Below, piece after piece: positions 7,268 through 16,405 of a DNA stretch of 64,000 nt. This DNA comes from an uncultured Clostridia bacterium (GTDB lineage: Bacteria > Bacillota > Clostridia > CAKSNL01 > HGM11501): positions 186,001 to 250,000 of the forward strand of contig CAKSNL010000002.1 in assembly GCA_934476235.1 (NCBI GenBank), in the 5' to 3' direction. The notes beneath the pieces were generated by a model, which was not told where the DNA came from, ran no database searches, and was given only the letters and a program-made list of their open reading frames with translations. Position numbers and translations under genes: made by a program. Position 1 is the stretch's first letter. Each line of letters opens with the position of its first letter.

Positions 7268-9376
7268 ATGGATATCAGCGCAAAATGGATATGGTGTAGG
7301 AAATGCTACGAAAAAAACGAATATGCAGATTTTCTTTTGGAAGCCGACATAAATGAAGTTGATGAAAATGCAGTTTTTTGTATAAGTGCTGACAGTGAAT
7401 ACGTCCTGTGGATAAACGGACAGTTTGTGAATTGCGGACAATATGACGATTATCCGTCCGAAAAAGTATATGATACTCTGAATGTAGGGCAATATTTACA
7501 TAAAGGAAAAAATATTATAGCTATAACGGCGTATTATCAGGGAGAAAAGAGCTCTCAATATATGAAGGGTGAACGGGGGGTTTGTTTTTCTCTTCAAAAT
7601 TACAAGAATGTATTCGTCAGCTCAAAAAATGTGAAATGCAGAATTTCAAAAACCTTTACCTGCGGTCAAATACATAAAACAACCTTACAGTTGGGATACG
7701 GGTATGTATATAATGCAAATGGAGAAGATGATTGGATTTATAAGGAAACAGAAAATTCAGAGTGGTCATTTGCCGAAGAAAAAGATATAACTACCTGTCT
7801 AATGAAGCGTCCCATAAAAAAATGTACTATTGAAGATACATTAAAAGGTCGGATAACGGCACAGGGATATTTTCTGCGCAGTGAATCAGAGGGAAGCATT
7901 GCATATCTTATGCACAGCGATTATCTTTCCCATAGAGAATTCAATGATATATTCGAAGGGAGTAGGAATTTCCCCATAAAATCACTTGTCAAAGAAAATA
8001 AGGGTATTTATATTCTGGTTGACTTGGAAAAAGAACGCTGCGGATATTTAACTTTCTCTATCATCGCAAAAGGCGGTACTGTTTTAGACATTGCTTACGG
8101 AGAGCATCTTAAAGATTTGAGAGTCAGATGTGAAGTCGGTGGAAGAAACTTTGCTGACAGATATATATGCAAAGACGGAAAGCAAGAATTCACATATTTC
8201 TTCAAAAGAATTGCAGGACGGTATATTCAGATACATATAGATAATCCTGATGGGCTGTTTATAGAATACATCGGTATAAGAAATACAACATATCCGCTTA
8301 TTCAGACCGGTAAATTTATCTCAGAGGATTCCCTGCACAATAAAATATTTGATGTGAGCATTGATACTCTTAAACTTTGTATGCATGAGCATTATGAAGA
8401 TTGCCCGTGGAGGGAACAGGCTCTCTATGCATACGATTCAAGAAATCAGGCATTGGCTGGATATTATGCATTTGGAGAATTTGATTTTGCAAAAGCCTCC
8501 TTGGAGCTATTGATAAAAGGAGTTAAGGAAAAAGGCCAGCTTAACATATGTGCACCTACTGATGAGAGTATTACTATTCCTTCGTTCAGCATGTGGTGGA
8601 TATTGGAAATGAAGGAGTATACAGAGTATAGCGGTGATATGTACTTTGTTGATAAATATTGGCATGTTGTTGAAAAAATGCTATGCGAGTACACCGCAAG
8701 TATGAATAACTATATCGCAAAGCCTCCTTTAGGAGAAATATACTGGAATTTCTATGAGTGGTCAGACGGGTACACAGGAACGGAGGAAAAAATCAAGGAG
8801 CTTAGGAATACGACTGTCTTTGAAGATTGTATATATAATCTTATTTTATATACAATTATAAAATGTACTTTGTGGCTTGCTGGTCTGTCAGGAAAGAAGG
8901 ATTTTGTAGATAAGTATTCCGAATTGCTTGAGAATATGAAGGAGAGTATTAATCAGACCTTCTGGAATGAAGAAAAACATCTTTATGCAACATATAAAAC
9001 TGATGGAGAGCTTTTTCATTACGGAGAGCTTACTCAAGCATTGGCTCTTTACAACCAAATATGTGATGGAGAAAAATCCGAACATTTATGTAATGCACTT
9101 ATTAACAATGAAGAAATTATACCGATTACATTAAGTTATTCTGTATTCAAGTACGAAAGTATTTTAAAACATAATAAAAAGTATGCCAAATACGTTTTTG
9201 ATGATATTGCCCAAAAGTGGGGAGGTATGCTTTTTGACGGTGCAACAAGCTTTTGGGAAACCTTAATAGGAAGCGAGGATTTTAATGGTGCAGGCAGTTT
9301 GTGTCACGGTTGGTCTGCGATTCCCGTGTATTTATATTTAAAATATGCTTTTAAGGACATTATGAAGGGAGAATAA
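7268..9376 (+). CDS. GH78-like alpha-L-rhamnosidase family glycosidase
   Basis: A 702-residue protein with the layout of family 78 rhamnosidases: N-terminal beta-sandwich (VLWINGQFVNCGQYDDYP), a second beta domain (GTVLDIAYGEHL), then an (alpha/alpha)6 barrel from about residue 350. The conserved EDCPWREQALYAYDSRNQ segment near residue 375 corresponds to the family's DCPxR active-site region, and GATSFWET near the end is also typical. It would release rhamnose or a related sugar from plant or host glycans. No signal peptide is seen. I place the start at ATG 7268, six bases after TCGAGG, rather than ATG 7244. AT-rich like the preceding gene. It ends two bases before the next start, so the genes are translationally close. 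Confidence 0.75.
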   Translation: MDISAKWIWCRKCYEKNEYADFLLEADINEVDENAVFCISADSEYVLWINGQFVNCGQYDDYPSEKVYDTLNVGQYLHKGKNIIAITAYYQGEKSSQYMKGERGVCFSLQNYKNVFVSSKNVKCRISKTFTCGQIHKTTLQLGYGYVYNANGEDDWIYKETENSEWSFAEEKDITTCLMKRPIKKCTIEDTLKGRITAQGYFLRSESEGSIAYLMHSDYLSHREFNDIFEGSRNFPIKSLVKENKGIYILVDLEKERCGYLTFSIIAKGGTVLDIAYGEHLKDLRVRCEVGGRNFADRYICKDGKQEFTYFFKRIAGRYIQIHIDNPDGLFIEYIGIRNTTYPLIQTGKFISEDSLHNKIFDVSIDTLKLCMHEHYEDCPWREQALYAYDSRNQALAGYYAFGEFDFAKASLELLIKGVKEKGQLNICAPTDESITIPSFSMWWILEMKEYTEYSGDMYFVDKYWHVVEKMLCEYTASMNNYIAKPPLGEIYWNFYEWSDGYTGTEEKIKELRNTTVFEDCIYNLILYTIIKCTLWLAGLSGKKDFVDKYSELLENMKESINQTFWNEEKHLYATYKTDGELFHYGELTQALALYNQICDGEKSEHLCNALINNEEIIPITLSYSVFKYESILKHNKKYAKYVFDDIAQKWGGMLFDGATSFWETLIGSEDFNGAGSLCHGWSAIPVYLYLKYAFKDIMKGE

Positions 9377-9378
9377 TT

Positions 9379-10377
9379 ATGATTACAGTTGGATTAATAG
9401 GCTGCGGCGGAATGGGTGCAATGCATGCAAACTGCTATCTTGCGCTTGCCGACAAGGTGAAGCTTGTCGCGATCGCCGATCTTTCAAAGGAAAAAGCAGA
9501 GAAGTATTTAAGTGCCTCCGGTGCGAAATATTATGAAACGGGCAAAGAGCTTTTGGAGAACGAAAAGCCCGATATTATCGACATCTGCCTGCCGACATAT
9601 CTTCACACGGAGTATGCGGCCATGGCAATGAAAAAAGGCGCGTGCGTATTTTTGGAGAAGCCCGTCTGCTTAAACGAGGAGGAGGCGAAGCTTCTTCTCA
9701 AAACGAAAGAGGAGACCGGCGCGAAGATTCAGATCGGCCAGGTAGTCCGCTTCATGAACGAATATGTTTACCTGCGCGACGCGGTTAAAAGCGGCACCTA
9801 CGGCAAGGTGAAAAGCGCGTATTTTTACCGCCTTTCTTCCGATCCTCACTGGTCGTGGGAGGATTGGTTCAACGACTGGAAAAAGAGCGGAACCGTTGCG
9901 CTTGACCTTCATGTGCATGATGTGGACGTTATGCGCTACATATTCGGCGAGCCGGATCGTGTTACTGCAGACGTGACGAGAAATTCCGACGGTGTGATAG
10001 ACCATATTTATGCCGGATTCGGCTACGGTGATATGGTGGTTAAGTCCGAGGGCTGCTGGGACATGGTGGACGGCTATCCCTTCTCGGCTGGCTTCAGAGT
10101 TTGCTTTGAGAAGGCGACGCTGGAGCATAACGGTCGCCTTACCGTGAGAACCGACAAGGGCGAGTGCTTCACTCCCGAGTTTAAGTCAGAGTGCGATATG
10201 GATGTCGACATAGGAATCAACGTTTCAAACCTCGGCGCGTACTATACCGAGATAAAGTATTTCATCGAAAACATCATCGAAGGAAACGGCGAAGAGATTG
10301 CGCCGCTTTCCGAGGGAATCGCCTCAGCAATGTTGGTAAAGAAGGAAATCGCCTTGGCAGGCGGAGAAAAGATATGA
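9379..10377 (+). CDS. Gfo/Idh/MocA family NAD(P)-dependent oxidoreductase
   Basis: A 332-residue dehydrogenase. The N-terminal Rossmann fold starts with VGLIGCGGMGAMHANCY, and FLEKPVCLN contains the EKP motif characteristic of the family. The C-terminal domain includes DLHVHDVDVMRYIFGEP, where the histidines and aspartate contribute to catalysis. These enzymes oxidise or reduce sugars, inositols and sugar acids, so with the isomerase and glycosidases this gene should handle the released sugar. Its base composition returns to that of the rest of the window. Its stop codon sits inside the terminator hairpin at 10367-10402. Confidence 0.92.
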   Translation: MITVGLIGCGGMGAMHANCYLALADKVKLVAIADLSKEKAEKYLSASGAKYYETGKELLENEKPDIIDICLPTYLHTEYAAMAMKKGACVFLEKPVCLNEEEAKLLLKTKEETGAKIQIGQVVRFMNEYVYLRDAVKSGTYGKVKSAYFYRLSSDPHWSWEDWFNDWKKSGTVALDLHVHDVDVMRYIFGEPDRVTADVTRNSDGVIDHIYAGFGYGDMVVKSEGCWDMVDGYPFSAGFRVCFEKATLEHNGRLTVRTDKGECFTPEFKSECDMDVDIGINVSNLGAYYTEIKYFIENIIEGNGEEIAPLSEGIASAMLVKKEIALAGGEKI

Positions 10378-10402
10378 GCTAAGCTCATATCTTTTCTTTT
10401 TT
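10367..10402 (+). terminator. Intrinsic terminator of the sugar block
   Basis: GATATGAG and CTCATATC form a stem flanked by an A-run and TTTTCTTTTTT. The stop codon at 10375-10377 lies in the stem. Confidence 0.85.
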
Positions 10403-10412
10403 AAAATAACAG

Positions 10413-10441
10413 TGGACGAACGGTATATTTTGTGCTATATT
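10413..10441 (+). promoter_or_regulatory. Promoter of nadE
   Basis: TGGACG at 10413-10418 and an extended -10, TGC followed by TATATT at 10436-10441, with 17-base spacing. Confidence 0.5.
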
Positions 10442-10464
10442 ATAAAAAGAGAGGACTGATTTTA

Positions 10465-12372
10465 ATGAAGCACGGATTTTTTAAGGTTGCCGCGGCGACC
10501 ACAGAAATTAAAACGGCAGATCCCTTTTTTAACGCGGAAAAAATCATGGAAGCGATGGAAAATGCAGAAAAGGAAGGCGTTAAGCTGCTCCTTTTTCCGG
10601 AGCTTTCCGTAACCGGATATACCTGTAACGACCTGTTTTTTCAGGACAGATTAAAGACCGGCGCTCTTGAGGCGCTTTATGCCATAAAGGAAAAGACTAA
10701 GGAAACGGGCGCCGTTACCGTTATCGGGCTCCCGCTCGAAAAAAACGCAAAGCTTTATAACACGGCGGTGTTTTTGTATAAGGGGAAGCTTTTGGGCGTT
10801 GTTCCCAAAAGCTTTATCCCGAATTACGGGGAGTTTTACGAATGCCGCCATTTCACTCCCGCGCCCGAAACAAACGGGGAGATAACTGTCGGGAAGGAGA
10901 GCTGTCCTTTCGGAACGAAGCTCATTTTCGCCTCCGAGGAGTCCCCGGAATTAAAGATAGCGTGCGAGATATGCGAGGACCTCTGGGTTCCCTGTCCGCC
11001 CGGTATAGGGCATGCCATGGCGGGGGCGACGGTAATTGTAAATCCTTCGGCGAGCGATGAGCTCATCGGCAAAAAGGAATACAGGCGCGCGCTCGTTTCG
11101 TCGCAGTCATCGCGCCTTTTGGCGGCATATATGTATGCCGACGCGGGATACGGCGAGTCCACACAGGACATGGTTTTCGCGGGACACAATCTTATTGCGG
11201 AAAACGGAAGTATTTTAGCGGAGAGCGATTTATTTAAAAACGGAATGATAATAACCGAGGTTGACCTAAAAAAGCTCTCGAACGAGAGAATGAAGCAGAA
11301 CACCTTCAAATCGGACGATTCGGGCTATGAAACCGTATATTTCTCCATGCCCGTTGCCGAAACACGCCTTACGAGAAAGATAGAAAAGCGCCCCTTCGTG
11401 CCCGAGGATGAGGGAAGGAGAAAAGAGCGCTGCGAAACAATTCTGGAGATACAGTCCGAAGGTCTTAAAAAGCGCATTGAGCACACTCACTCAAAGACCG
11501 CGGTCATCGGAATTTCGGGAGGGCTTGATTCAAGCCTTGCTCTTTTGGTGACGGTGCGCGCCCTTCAGAAATTAAACCGCCCGATGACGGATATCCTGGC
11601 GGTCACAATGCCGTGCTTCGGCACAACAAAGAGAACGAAAAGCAACGCCGAGCGCCTTTGCGAGGCGATAGGGACAAGCTTTATGACCGTGGATATAAAG
11701 GACACGGTAACGAGCCATTTTAAGGACATCGGTCACGATATCAATGACCTTAACGTCGTTTACGAGAACGGTCAGGCGCGCGAGCGCACAAAGGTACTGA
11801 TGGACCTTGCAAACGAAAAAGGCGGAATGGTCATAGGCACGGGCGACTTATCCGAGCTTGCACTGGGCTGGGCGACTTATAACGGTGATCACATGTCGAT
11901 GTACGCGGTGAACGCCTCCGTGCCCAAAACGCTGGTGCGCCATATCGTGAAATACGTTGCGGACACGGCGGAAAATCCCGAAATGAAGGAGTCACTTTAT
12001 GATATTCTGGCAACACCGGTGAGCCCGGAGCTTCTTCCGGCTTTGGACGGGGAAATATCGCAAAAGACCGAGGAGCTTGTCGGTCCTTATGACCTTCATG
12101 ATTTTTACCTTTATCATATGGTCCGCTTCGGCTTTTCCCCGGAAAAGATATTAAGGCTCGCGACTTACGCTTTCGGGGACGAATATGATGAGGCGACCGT
12201 GAAATTCTGGCTTAAGACCTTTATAAGAAGGTTCTTTTCGCAGCAATTTAAAAGGTCGTGCCTGCCGGACGGTCCGAAGGTCGGCACCGTCACGCTCTCA
12301 CCGAGGGGCGACTGGCGCATGCCGAGCGACGCGTCGGCTGATGCGTGGCTTTCCGAGGCAGAAAAATTATAA
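10465..12372 (+). CDS. nadE: Glutamine-dependent NAD+ synthetase
   Basis: A 635-residue two-domain enzyme making NAD+ from nicotinic acid adenine dinucleotide, ATP and glutamine in the cytoplasm. The N-terminal nitrilase-type glutaminase has the Glu-Lys-Cys triad in LLLFPELSVTGY, VVPKSFIPNY and ACEICEDLW. The C-terminal synthetase has the PP-loop GISGGLDSSLALL near residue 350. The length matches the glutamine-dependent class. The ATG at 10465 follows AGAGAGGA; the upstream ATG at 10432 overlaps the promoter and is rejected. It is a single-gene unit followed by repeat B2. Confidence 0.96.
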   Translation: MKHGFFKVAAATTEIKTADPFFNAEKIMEAMENAEKEGVKLLLFPELSVTGYTCNDLFFQDRLKTGALEALYAIKEKTKETGAVTVIGLPLEKNAKLYNTAVFLYKGKLLGVVPKSFIPNYGEFYECRHFTPAPETNGEITVGKESCPFGTKLIFASEESPELKIACEICEDLWVPCPPGIGHAMAGATVIVNPSASDELIGKKEYRRALVSSQSSRLLAAYMYADAGYGESTQDMVFAGHNLIAENGSILAESDLFKNGMIITEVDLKKLSNERMKQNTFKSDDSGYETVYFSMPVAETRLTRKIEKRPFVPEDEGRRKERCETILEIQSEGLKKRIEHTHSKTAVIGISGGLDSSLALLVTVRALQKLNRPMTDILAVTMPCFGTTKRTKSNAERLCEAIGTSFMTVDIKDTVTSHFKDIGHDINDLNVVYENGQARERTKVLMDLANEKGGMVIGTGDLSELALGWATYNGDHMSMYAVNASVPKTLVRHIVKYVADTAENPEMKESLYDILATPVSPELLPALDGEISQKTEELVGPYDLHDFYLYHMVRFGFSPEKILRLATYAFGDEYDEATVKFWLKTFIRRFFSQQFKRSCLPDGPKVGTVTLSPRGDWRMPSDASADAWLSEAEKL

Positions 12373-12376
12373 TTAA

Positions 12377-12522
12377 AAAGCCGGTCCGCGATAATAAAGT
12401 AACGGTTTTACTTTTAAAAAGTACTGTAGCCTAAAGTTACAGTACTTTTTAATGATTAAAAGAATCAGACGGTGCGTAAAACTGCCTTCCGGCACCATAA
12501 AAGCCGGATTTTTCGATGAAGT
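12377..12522 (+). repeat. Dispersed palindromic repeat, family B copy 2
   Basis: Begins five bases after the nadE stop and matches the reverse complement of 1-145 at about 85 percent by eye. It contains the hairpin AAAAAGTACTGTAGCC / GTTACAGTACTTTTT (12416-12450), which should act as nadE terminator, and a second small hairpin around GGTGC..GCACC. The rest of the gap to 12609 holds the response-regulator promoter region (TATAAT at 12582-12587). Confidence 0.8.
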
Positions 12523-12609
12523 GCAAGACAATTTAATAAAATCTTAATGATTGTATGAATATTATTTTAATATCCGTGCGCTATAATGGCACATGGAAGG
12601 AGGAGAGAA

Positions 12610-13305
12610 ATGAAAAACAGTAAAATACTTGTTGCGGATGACGATAGGGACATTGTAAGAAGCATTGAGATCTATCTTTCCGGCGAGGGGTACACCGTCC
12701 TTTCGGCATATAACGGCGAGGAGGCTTTAGACCTCGCGACGGAGAACGACATCGAGCTCATGATTCTGGACGTGATGATGCCGAAAATGAACGGAATCGA
12801 CACGCTTTTGCGCCTTCGCGAAAGAAAGAATATCCCTGTTATCATGCTTTCGGCAAAGAGCGAGGACTCCGACAAGATATTCGGACTCACCGCCGGGGCG
12901 GACGACTACATAACAAAGCCGTTTAACCCGTCCGAGCTTATCGCGCGTGTGAAATCGCAGCTTCGGCGCTATACCATGCTCGGCGGAAGCGTGAAACGGG
13001 AAAGCGAGATAGTGATCGGCGGTCTTAAAATCGACAAAGACGAGGCAAAGGTAACGGTTGACGGGGAGGAGAAAAAGCTCACTCCGATCGAATACAAAAT
13101 ACTTTTGCTTCTGGCGGAAAATGCCGGGAAGGTTTTTTCGGGCGAGGAGATATATACCAGGGTCTGGAATGAGGACGTGTTCATTAACGACAACACGATT
13201 GCCGTGCACATCCGCCATATCAGGGAAAAGATTGAGATAAACCCCAAGGAGCCGGAATATCTTAAGGTGGTCTGGGGAATCGGCTATAAAATCAGAAAGG
13301 AATGA
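12610..13305 (+). CDS. OmpR/PhoB-family response regulator
   Basis: A 231-residue response regulator. The receiver domain has acidic residues in VADDDRD, the phospho-acceptor aspartate at about residue 54 (LMILDVMMPK) and the conserved lysine in DDYITKPF. The C-terminal winged-helix DNA-binding domain ends VVWGIGYKI. The start follows AAGGAGGAG, excluding the ATG at 12586. It overlaps no other gene and is four bases from the partner kinase, so the pair forms one operon. The stimulus is not evident from the sequence. Confidence 0.95.
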   Translation: MKNSKILVADDDRDIVRSIEIYLSGEGYTVLSAYNGEEALDLATENDIELMILDVMMPKMNGIDTLLRLRERKNIPVIMLSAKSEDSDKIFGLTAGADDYITKPFNPSELIARVKSQLRRYTMLGGSVKRESEIVIGGLKIDKDEAKVTVDGEEKKLTPIEYKILLLLAENAGKVFSGEEIYTRVWNEDVFINDNTIAVHIRHIREKIEINPKEPEYLKVVWGIGYKIRKE

Positions 13306-13309
13306 TGAA

Positions 13310-15169
13310 ATGAAGAAGGTTATGTATTCGCCGGTTACAAAGACGATAGCCATAGCGCTTGCGCTCATCTTTGTCTTTGCGGCAAGCTTTGAGCTTTTGG
13401 AAGTAGTGACCGATGTTTTTAACCGCGGAAACATAAAATTAACGGCGGACGATATTATTTATGACAAGCTCTCGCGCTCTGCCGAGGAATTAAGGCGCTT
13501 AGATGTGCTTGACGGTGATTCGGTCGGCGCGGTGGCGGATAACTACGGTCTTTGCTATGAAGCGTATGAAGGCGGAGTAAAAATCGGCAATTCCGGCGGC
13601 GTTGAGACAGGGGAGGACACATATTCTCTCACATGCAACGTGGAGGACGGAAAAATAGTGTCCTACCGCTTAAGCTACGAGCCATATACAGAGGCGATCG
13701 GAAACGGTCAGAATATTTATTTTTACGCGACGGATAAGACCTATAAGGAGGCGGTAAAGGAATCAAAGGCGCTGACGGACGCACTCATAAAGCGCTGCAT
13801 CCCGATTTTTGCCTGTGCGATAGCCGTGTTCTTTATATGTGTTTATCTGGCGGCTGCGGCTTGTCACAAAAAGGACGGGGAGCTTTCTGCTCTCGCAATC
13901 GACAAAATGTATACCGAGATAAACCTTTTCTTAATGCTCGGATTTTCTCTTGCGATTTTGTTTGTGCTGATCGTTTTCTCGGAATACGGCACATATTTTG
14001 AAAATAACGGTGTTCCGGCGCTTGCAAGTGCCGGAATAACCGCCGCGGCATTTATAATCGGAGCGCTCGCACTTTCTGATGTCAGAAAGCTTAAAATGCA
14101 CACCTTCATAAAGCAGAGCATCACATATAAGGCGCTCCGCTTTGCAAAGAAAATTATAAAAAAACTCTGGGATTTCGGTTTCGGGACCTACAGGGCGCTT
14201 TCGGGAAAGGGCAAGGCGCTCGCCGCGCTCGGAATATTCTTCCTGTATTCGGCAGTAACGGCAATTTCGTTTCCTTCGGGCTTTCTTCTTGCGATAGCGG
14301 CGACGGGCGTTTTGGCAGTATATGTAAGCCGTGCGGCATCGGACTATGACAAGATAATGTCCGGCATGGAAAAAATCAAGCAGGGAGACACTTTGGTCAA
14401 GATAGACGGTGTAGAGGACGCGCTGCTTATGCCGATCGCGGCAGGAATCAACACGCTCGGCGACGGAATCGAAAAGGCGGTCAACGAAAAGGTGAAGTCC
14501 GAACGCATGAAGTCGGAGCTTATCACGAACGTTTCGCATGATTTAAAAACGCCGCTTACCTCAATCATAAATTATTCCGACCTTTTGGTAAAGGAGAGCC
14601 TGACCCCGGCGGAGGCGAACGATTATGCCGAAATCATCAGCATAAAGGCGGGAAAGCTTAAAAAACTCACCGAGGATCTTTTTGATATCTCAAAGGTGCA
14701 GAGCGGAAACGACGATGCGATATGCGAAAAGCTCAGCCTTTCCACGCTTATTGCCCAGGCGATGGCGGAGGAGGAGAGCGAAAACGAAAAGAGCGGGCTT
14801 GAATTTTTGGTCAATATCCCCGAGGGAATAAACGTTCTCTGCGACGGGAAAAAGATGTCGCGCGTTTTTTCAAACCTCATCGTAAACGCAAGGCTCTATT
14901 CGCTTTCCGGCACAAGAGTGTATATTGACGCGGCGGAGGAGGGAAACTTTGCGGTCGTTACCTTCAAAAACATCGCGTCATACAAAATTAATTTTACTGG
15001 AGAGGAGATTACCGAGCGCTTTGTGAGAGGCGACGAGGCGAGAAGCTCCGAGGGCAGCGGGCTCGGGCTTTCGATTGCCAAGAGCTTTACAGAGGCGTCC
15101 GGCGGAAGCTTTGCCGTAACGGTTGACGGAGATTTATTTAAAGCTACTGTCCGCCTTAAAAAAGCATAA
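13310..15169 (+). CDS. Sensor histidine kinase
   Basis: A 619-residue membrane kinase. An N-terminal membrane helix (about residues 9-29) is followed by an extracellular stretch to about 160 and then several further helices between about 160 and 345. The dimerisation/phospho-acceptor domain has NVSHDLKTPLTS with the histidine near residue 410. The ATPase domain has the N-box SNLIVNARLYS and GSGLGLSIAKSF near 583. It should phosphorylate the adjacent response regulator. The many transmembrane segments suggest sensing in or at the membrane, for example envelope stress, but the signal is unknown. Confidence 0.94.
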   Translation: MKKVMYSPVTKTIAIALALIFVFAASFELLEVVTDVFNRGNIKLTADDIIYDKLSRSAEELRRLDVLDGDSVGAVADNYGLCYEAYEGGVKIGNSGGVETGEDTYSLTCNVEDGKIVSYRLSYEPYTEAIGNGQNIYFYATDKTYKEAVKESKALTDALIKRCIPIFACAIAVFFICVYLAAAACHKKDGELSALAIDKMYTEINLFLMLGFSLAILFVLIVFSEYGTYFENNGVPALASAGITAAAFIIGALALSDVRKLKMHTFIKQSITYKALRFAKKIIKKLWDFGFGTYRALSGKGKALAALGIFFLYSAVTAISFPSGFLLAIAATGVLAVYVSRAASDYDKIMSGMEKIKQGDTLVKIDGVEDALLMPIAAGINTLGDGIEKAVNEKVKSERMKSELITNVSHDLKTPLTSIINYSDLLVKESLTPAEANDYAEIISIKAGKLKKLTEDLFDISKVQSGNDDAICEKLSLSTLIAQAMAEEESENEKSGLEFLVNIPEGINVLCDGKKMSRVFSNLIVNARLYSLSGTRVYIDAAEEGNFAVVTFKNIASYKINFTGEEITERFVRGDEARSSEGSGLGLSIAKSFTEASGGSFAVTVDGDLFKATVRLKKA

Positions 15170-15170
15170 A

Positions 15171-15299
15171 AAAAGAGAGGCTTTAGCCGGTCCGTGATAA
15201 GAAAGTATCGGTTTTGCGTAAAAAGCACTGTAACCTTATGGTTACAGTGCTTTTAGGACGTTACTGTTTTATCACGGGACGGCTCTCCCGCTCTTTTTT
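15171..15299. repeat. Dispersed palindromic repeat, family B copy 3 (nested hairpin between convergent genes)
   Basis: The left half matches the start of copies 1 and 2 (GCCGGTCCGTGATAAG, then the AAAAGCACTGTAACC hairpin). The right half is instead the inverted repeat of the left (TTATCACGGGACGGCT). Outermost arms AAAAAAGAG and CTCTTTTTT complete one nested hairpin of about 130 bases. It separates the kinase gene from the convergent gene ending at 15298 and should terminate both. Confidence 0.75.
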
Positions 15300-15729
15300 A
15301 CTTCGTTATCGTGATTACTCTTGTTTCTCCGTTCCAGTCAACAGTCGCTCCGAGTGCCTCGGACACTGCGCGGAGGGGAATCAACGTGCGCCCGTCCTTT
15401 ATTACCGGCACAACGTCAAGAGTTATGTTCTTGTTCTCCTGTGTGGAAACGTCGCAGTAATTAAGAATCGACGCTCCGATTTTAAGAACGATGATTTTTG
15501 TTCCCGATGTTGCAATGATCATCTGCTCTTCACCGATCCAGTTAACGTCCGCTCCGAGCGCCTCAAACACCGCGCGCATCGGAACCATTGTGCGCCCCTC
15601 GGTGATTTCGGGCGGAACATCAGTCACAAGCGGCTTTGAGTTGACCGTAATTTGGATTTCACCTTCTGCAAATGCAAAAAATGAGAAGCAAAGCGTGAAG
15701 GCAAGCAATAATAACATTATTCTTTTCAT
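15298..15729 (-). CDS. Secreted copper amine oxidase N-terminal-like domain protein
   Basis: A 143-residue protein: signal peptide (MKRIMLLLLAFTLCFSFFAF, cleavage probably after AFA) followed by one copper-amine-oxidase-N-like beta domain. The domain's doubled signature is clear: EGRTMVPMRAVFEALGA near 45-60 and DGRTLIPLRAVSEALGA near 112-128. In Clostridia such domains are small secreted modules of unknown function, often on surface proteins; no oxidase catalytic domain is present. It has its own promoter (15756-15785) and AGGAGG ribosome site. It is related to the gene at 18108. Confidence 0.88.
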   Translation of the reverse strand: MKRIMLLLLAFTLCFSFFAFAEGEIQITVNSKPLVTDVPPEITEGRTMVPMRAVFEALGADVNWIGEEQMIIATSGTKIIVLKIGASILNYCDVSTQENKNITLDVVPVIKDGRTLIPLRAVSEALGATVDWNGETRVITITK

Positions 15730-15755
15730 TTCATAACCTCCTAAATTATATATTA

Positions 15756-15785
15756 ATTATACACTTATAAAAGGCGGTTTGTCAA
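15756..15785 (-). promoter_or_regulatory. Promoter of the secreted protein gene at 15298-15729
   Basis: On the minus strand, TTGACA (15780-15785) and TATAAT (15756-15761) are 18 bases apart. Both boxes are perfect. Confidence 0.75.
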
Positions 15786-15803
15786 CAGTAAGGAAAGTTT
15801 TTA

Positions 15804-15832
15804 TTGAAAAAATGAAGATTATGTTGTAAAAT
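15804..15832 (+). promoter_or_regulatory. Promoter of the DJ-1/mltG operon
   Basis: TTGAAA at 15804-15809 and TAAAAT at 15827-15832 with a 17-base spacer, 20 bases before the start at 15853. Confidence 0.65.
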
Positions 15833-15852
15833 AAAAGAAAGGGGGCTTTTTT

Positions 15853-16395
15853 ATGTACTATTGTATATTGGCAGAGGGTTTTGAAGAAATTGAGGCTCTC
15901 ACGGTGACGGACGTTTTAAGGCGTGCCGGAGTGAACGTTAAAAACGCGTCCGTATCGGGCGAATATGTTTCGGGCGCTCACGGAATAACGGTAAAGAGCG
16001 ACTGCCTTTTAAGCGACGCATTGAAGGCGGGGGACGCTGAGGGCGTGATACTTCCGGGCGGAATGCCGGGAACGCTCAACATTAAAAAAAGCGATGAAGC
16101 TTTAAGGCTTATAAAAGAAGTGTTTGAAAAGGGGCTTTTGACGGCGGCGATATGTGCGGCGCCCTCGGTTCTGGGCGAAATGGGAATACTTGAGGGCAAA
16201 AGGTGCACCTGTTATCCAGGATTTGAGGATAAGCTTAAGGGCGGCATTTTGTCAGAAGAAAATGTGGTTGCGGACGGCAATGTGATAACCTCGCGCGGAC
16301 CGGGCACGGCGCTTTCGTTTGCGCTTGCGCTTTCCGAATATATCACAAAAAAGGACTCATCCGCCCTTTCGGAGCAGATGATATACTCTTTATGA
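15853..16395 (+). CDS. DJ-1/PfpI family protein
   Basis: A 180-residue protein of the DJ-1/ThiJ/PfpI superfamily. The conserved early glutamate is in EGFEEIEALT and the reactive cysteine in AAICAAPSVLGEMG near residue 100, the nucleophile-elbow arrangement of DJ-1 proteins. Members act as glyoxalases, deglycases or redox-responsive chaperones; which applies here cannot be told. The ATG follows AAAGGGGG. It is the first gene of a tight operon with mltG, a methyltransferase and a secreted protein. Confidence 0.92.
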   Translation: MYYCILAEGFEEIEALTVTDVLRRAGVNVKNASVSGEYVSGAHGITVKSDCLLSDALKAGDAEGVILPGGMPGTLNIKKSDEALRLIKEVFEKGLLTAAICAAPSVLGEMGILEGKRCTCYPGFEDKLKGGILSEENVVADGNVITSRGPGTALSFALALSEYITKKDSSALSEQMIYSL

Positions 16396-16405
16396 GGTGA
16401 TGGTA

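Noticed and set aside
12541..12590. PhoB-like binding boxes upstream of the response regulator
   Set aside because: AT-rich repeats around CTTAATGATT are suggestive, but spacing is irregular and no consensus pair could be defended.
12727..13434. A 235-codon minus-strand frame across the response regulator and kinase genes
   Set aside because: Both plus-strand genes are well conserved and have strong ribosome sites.
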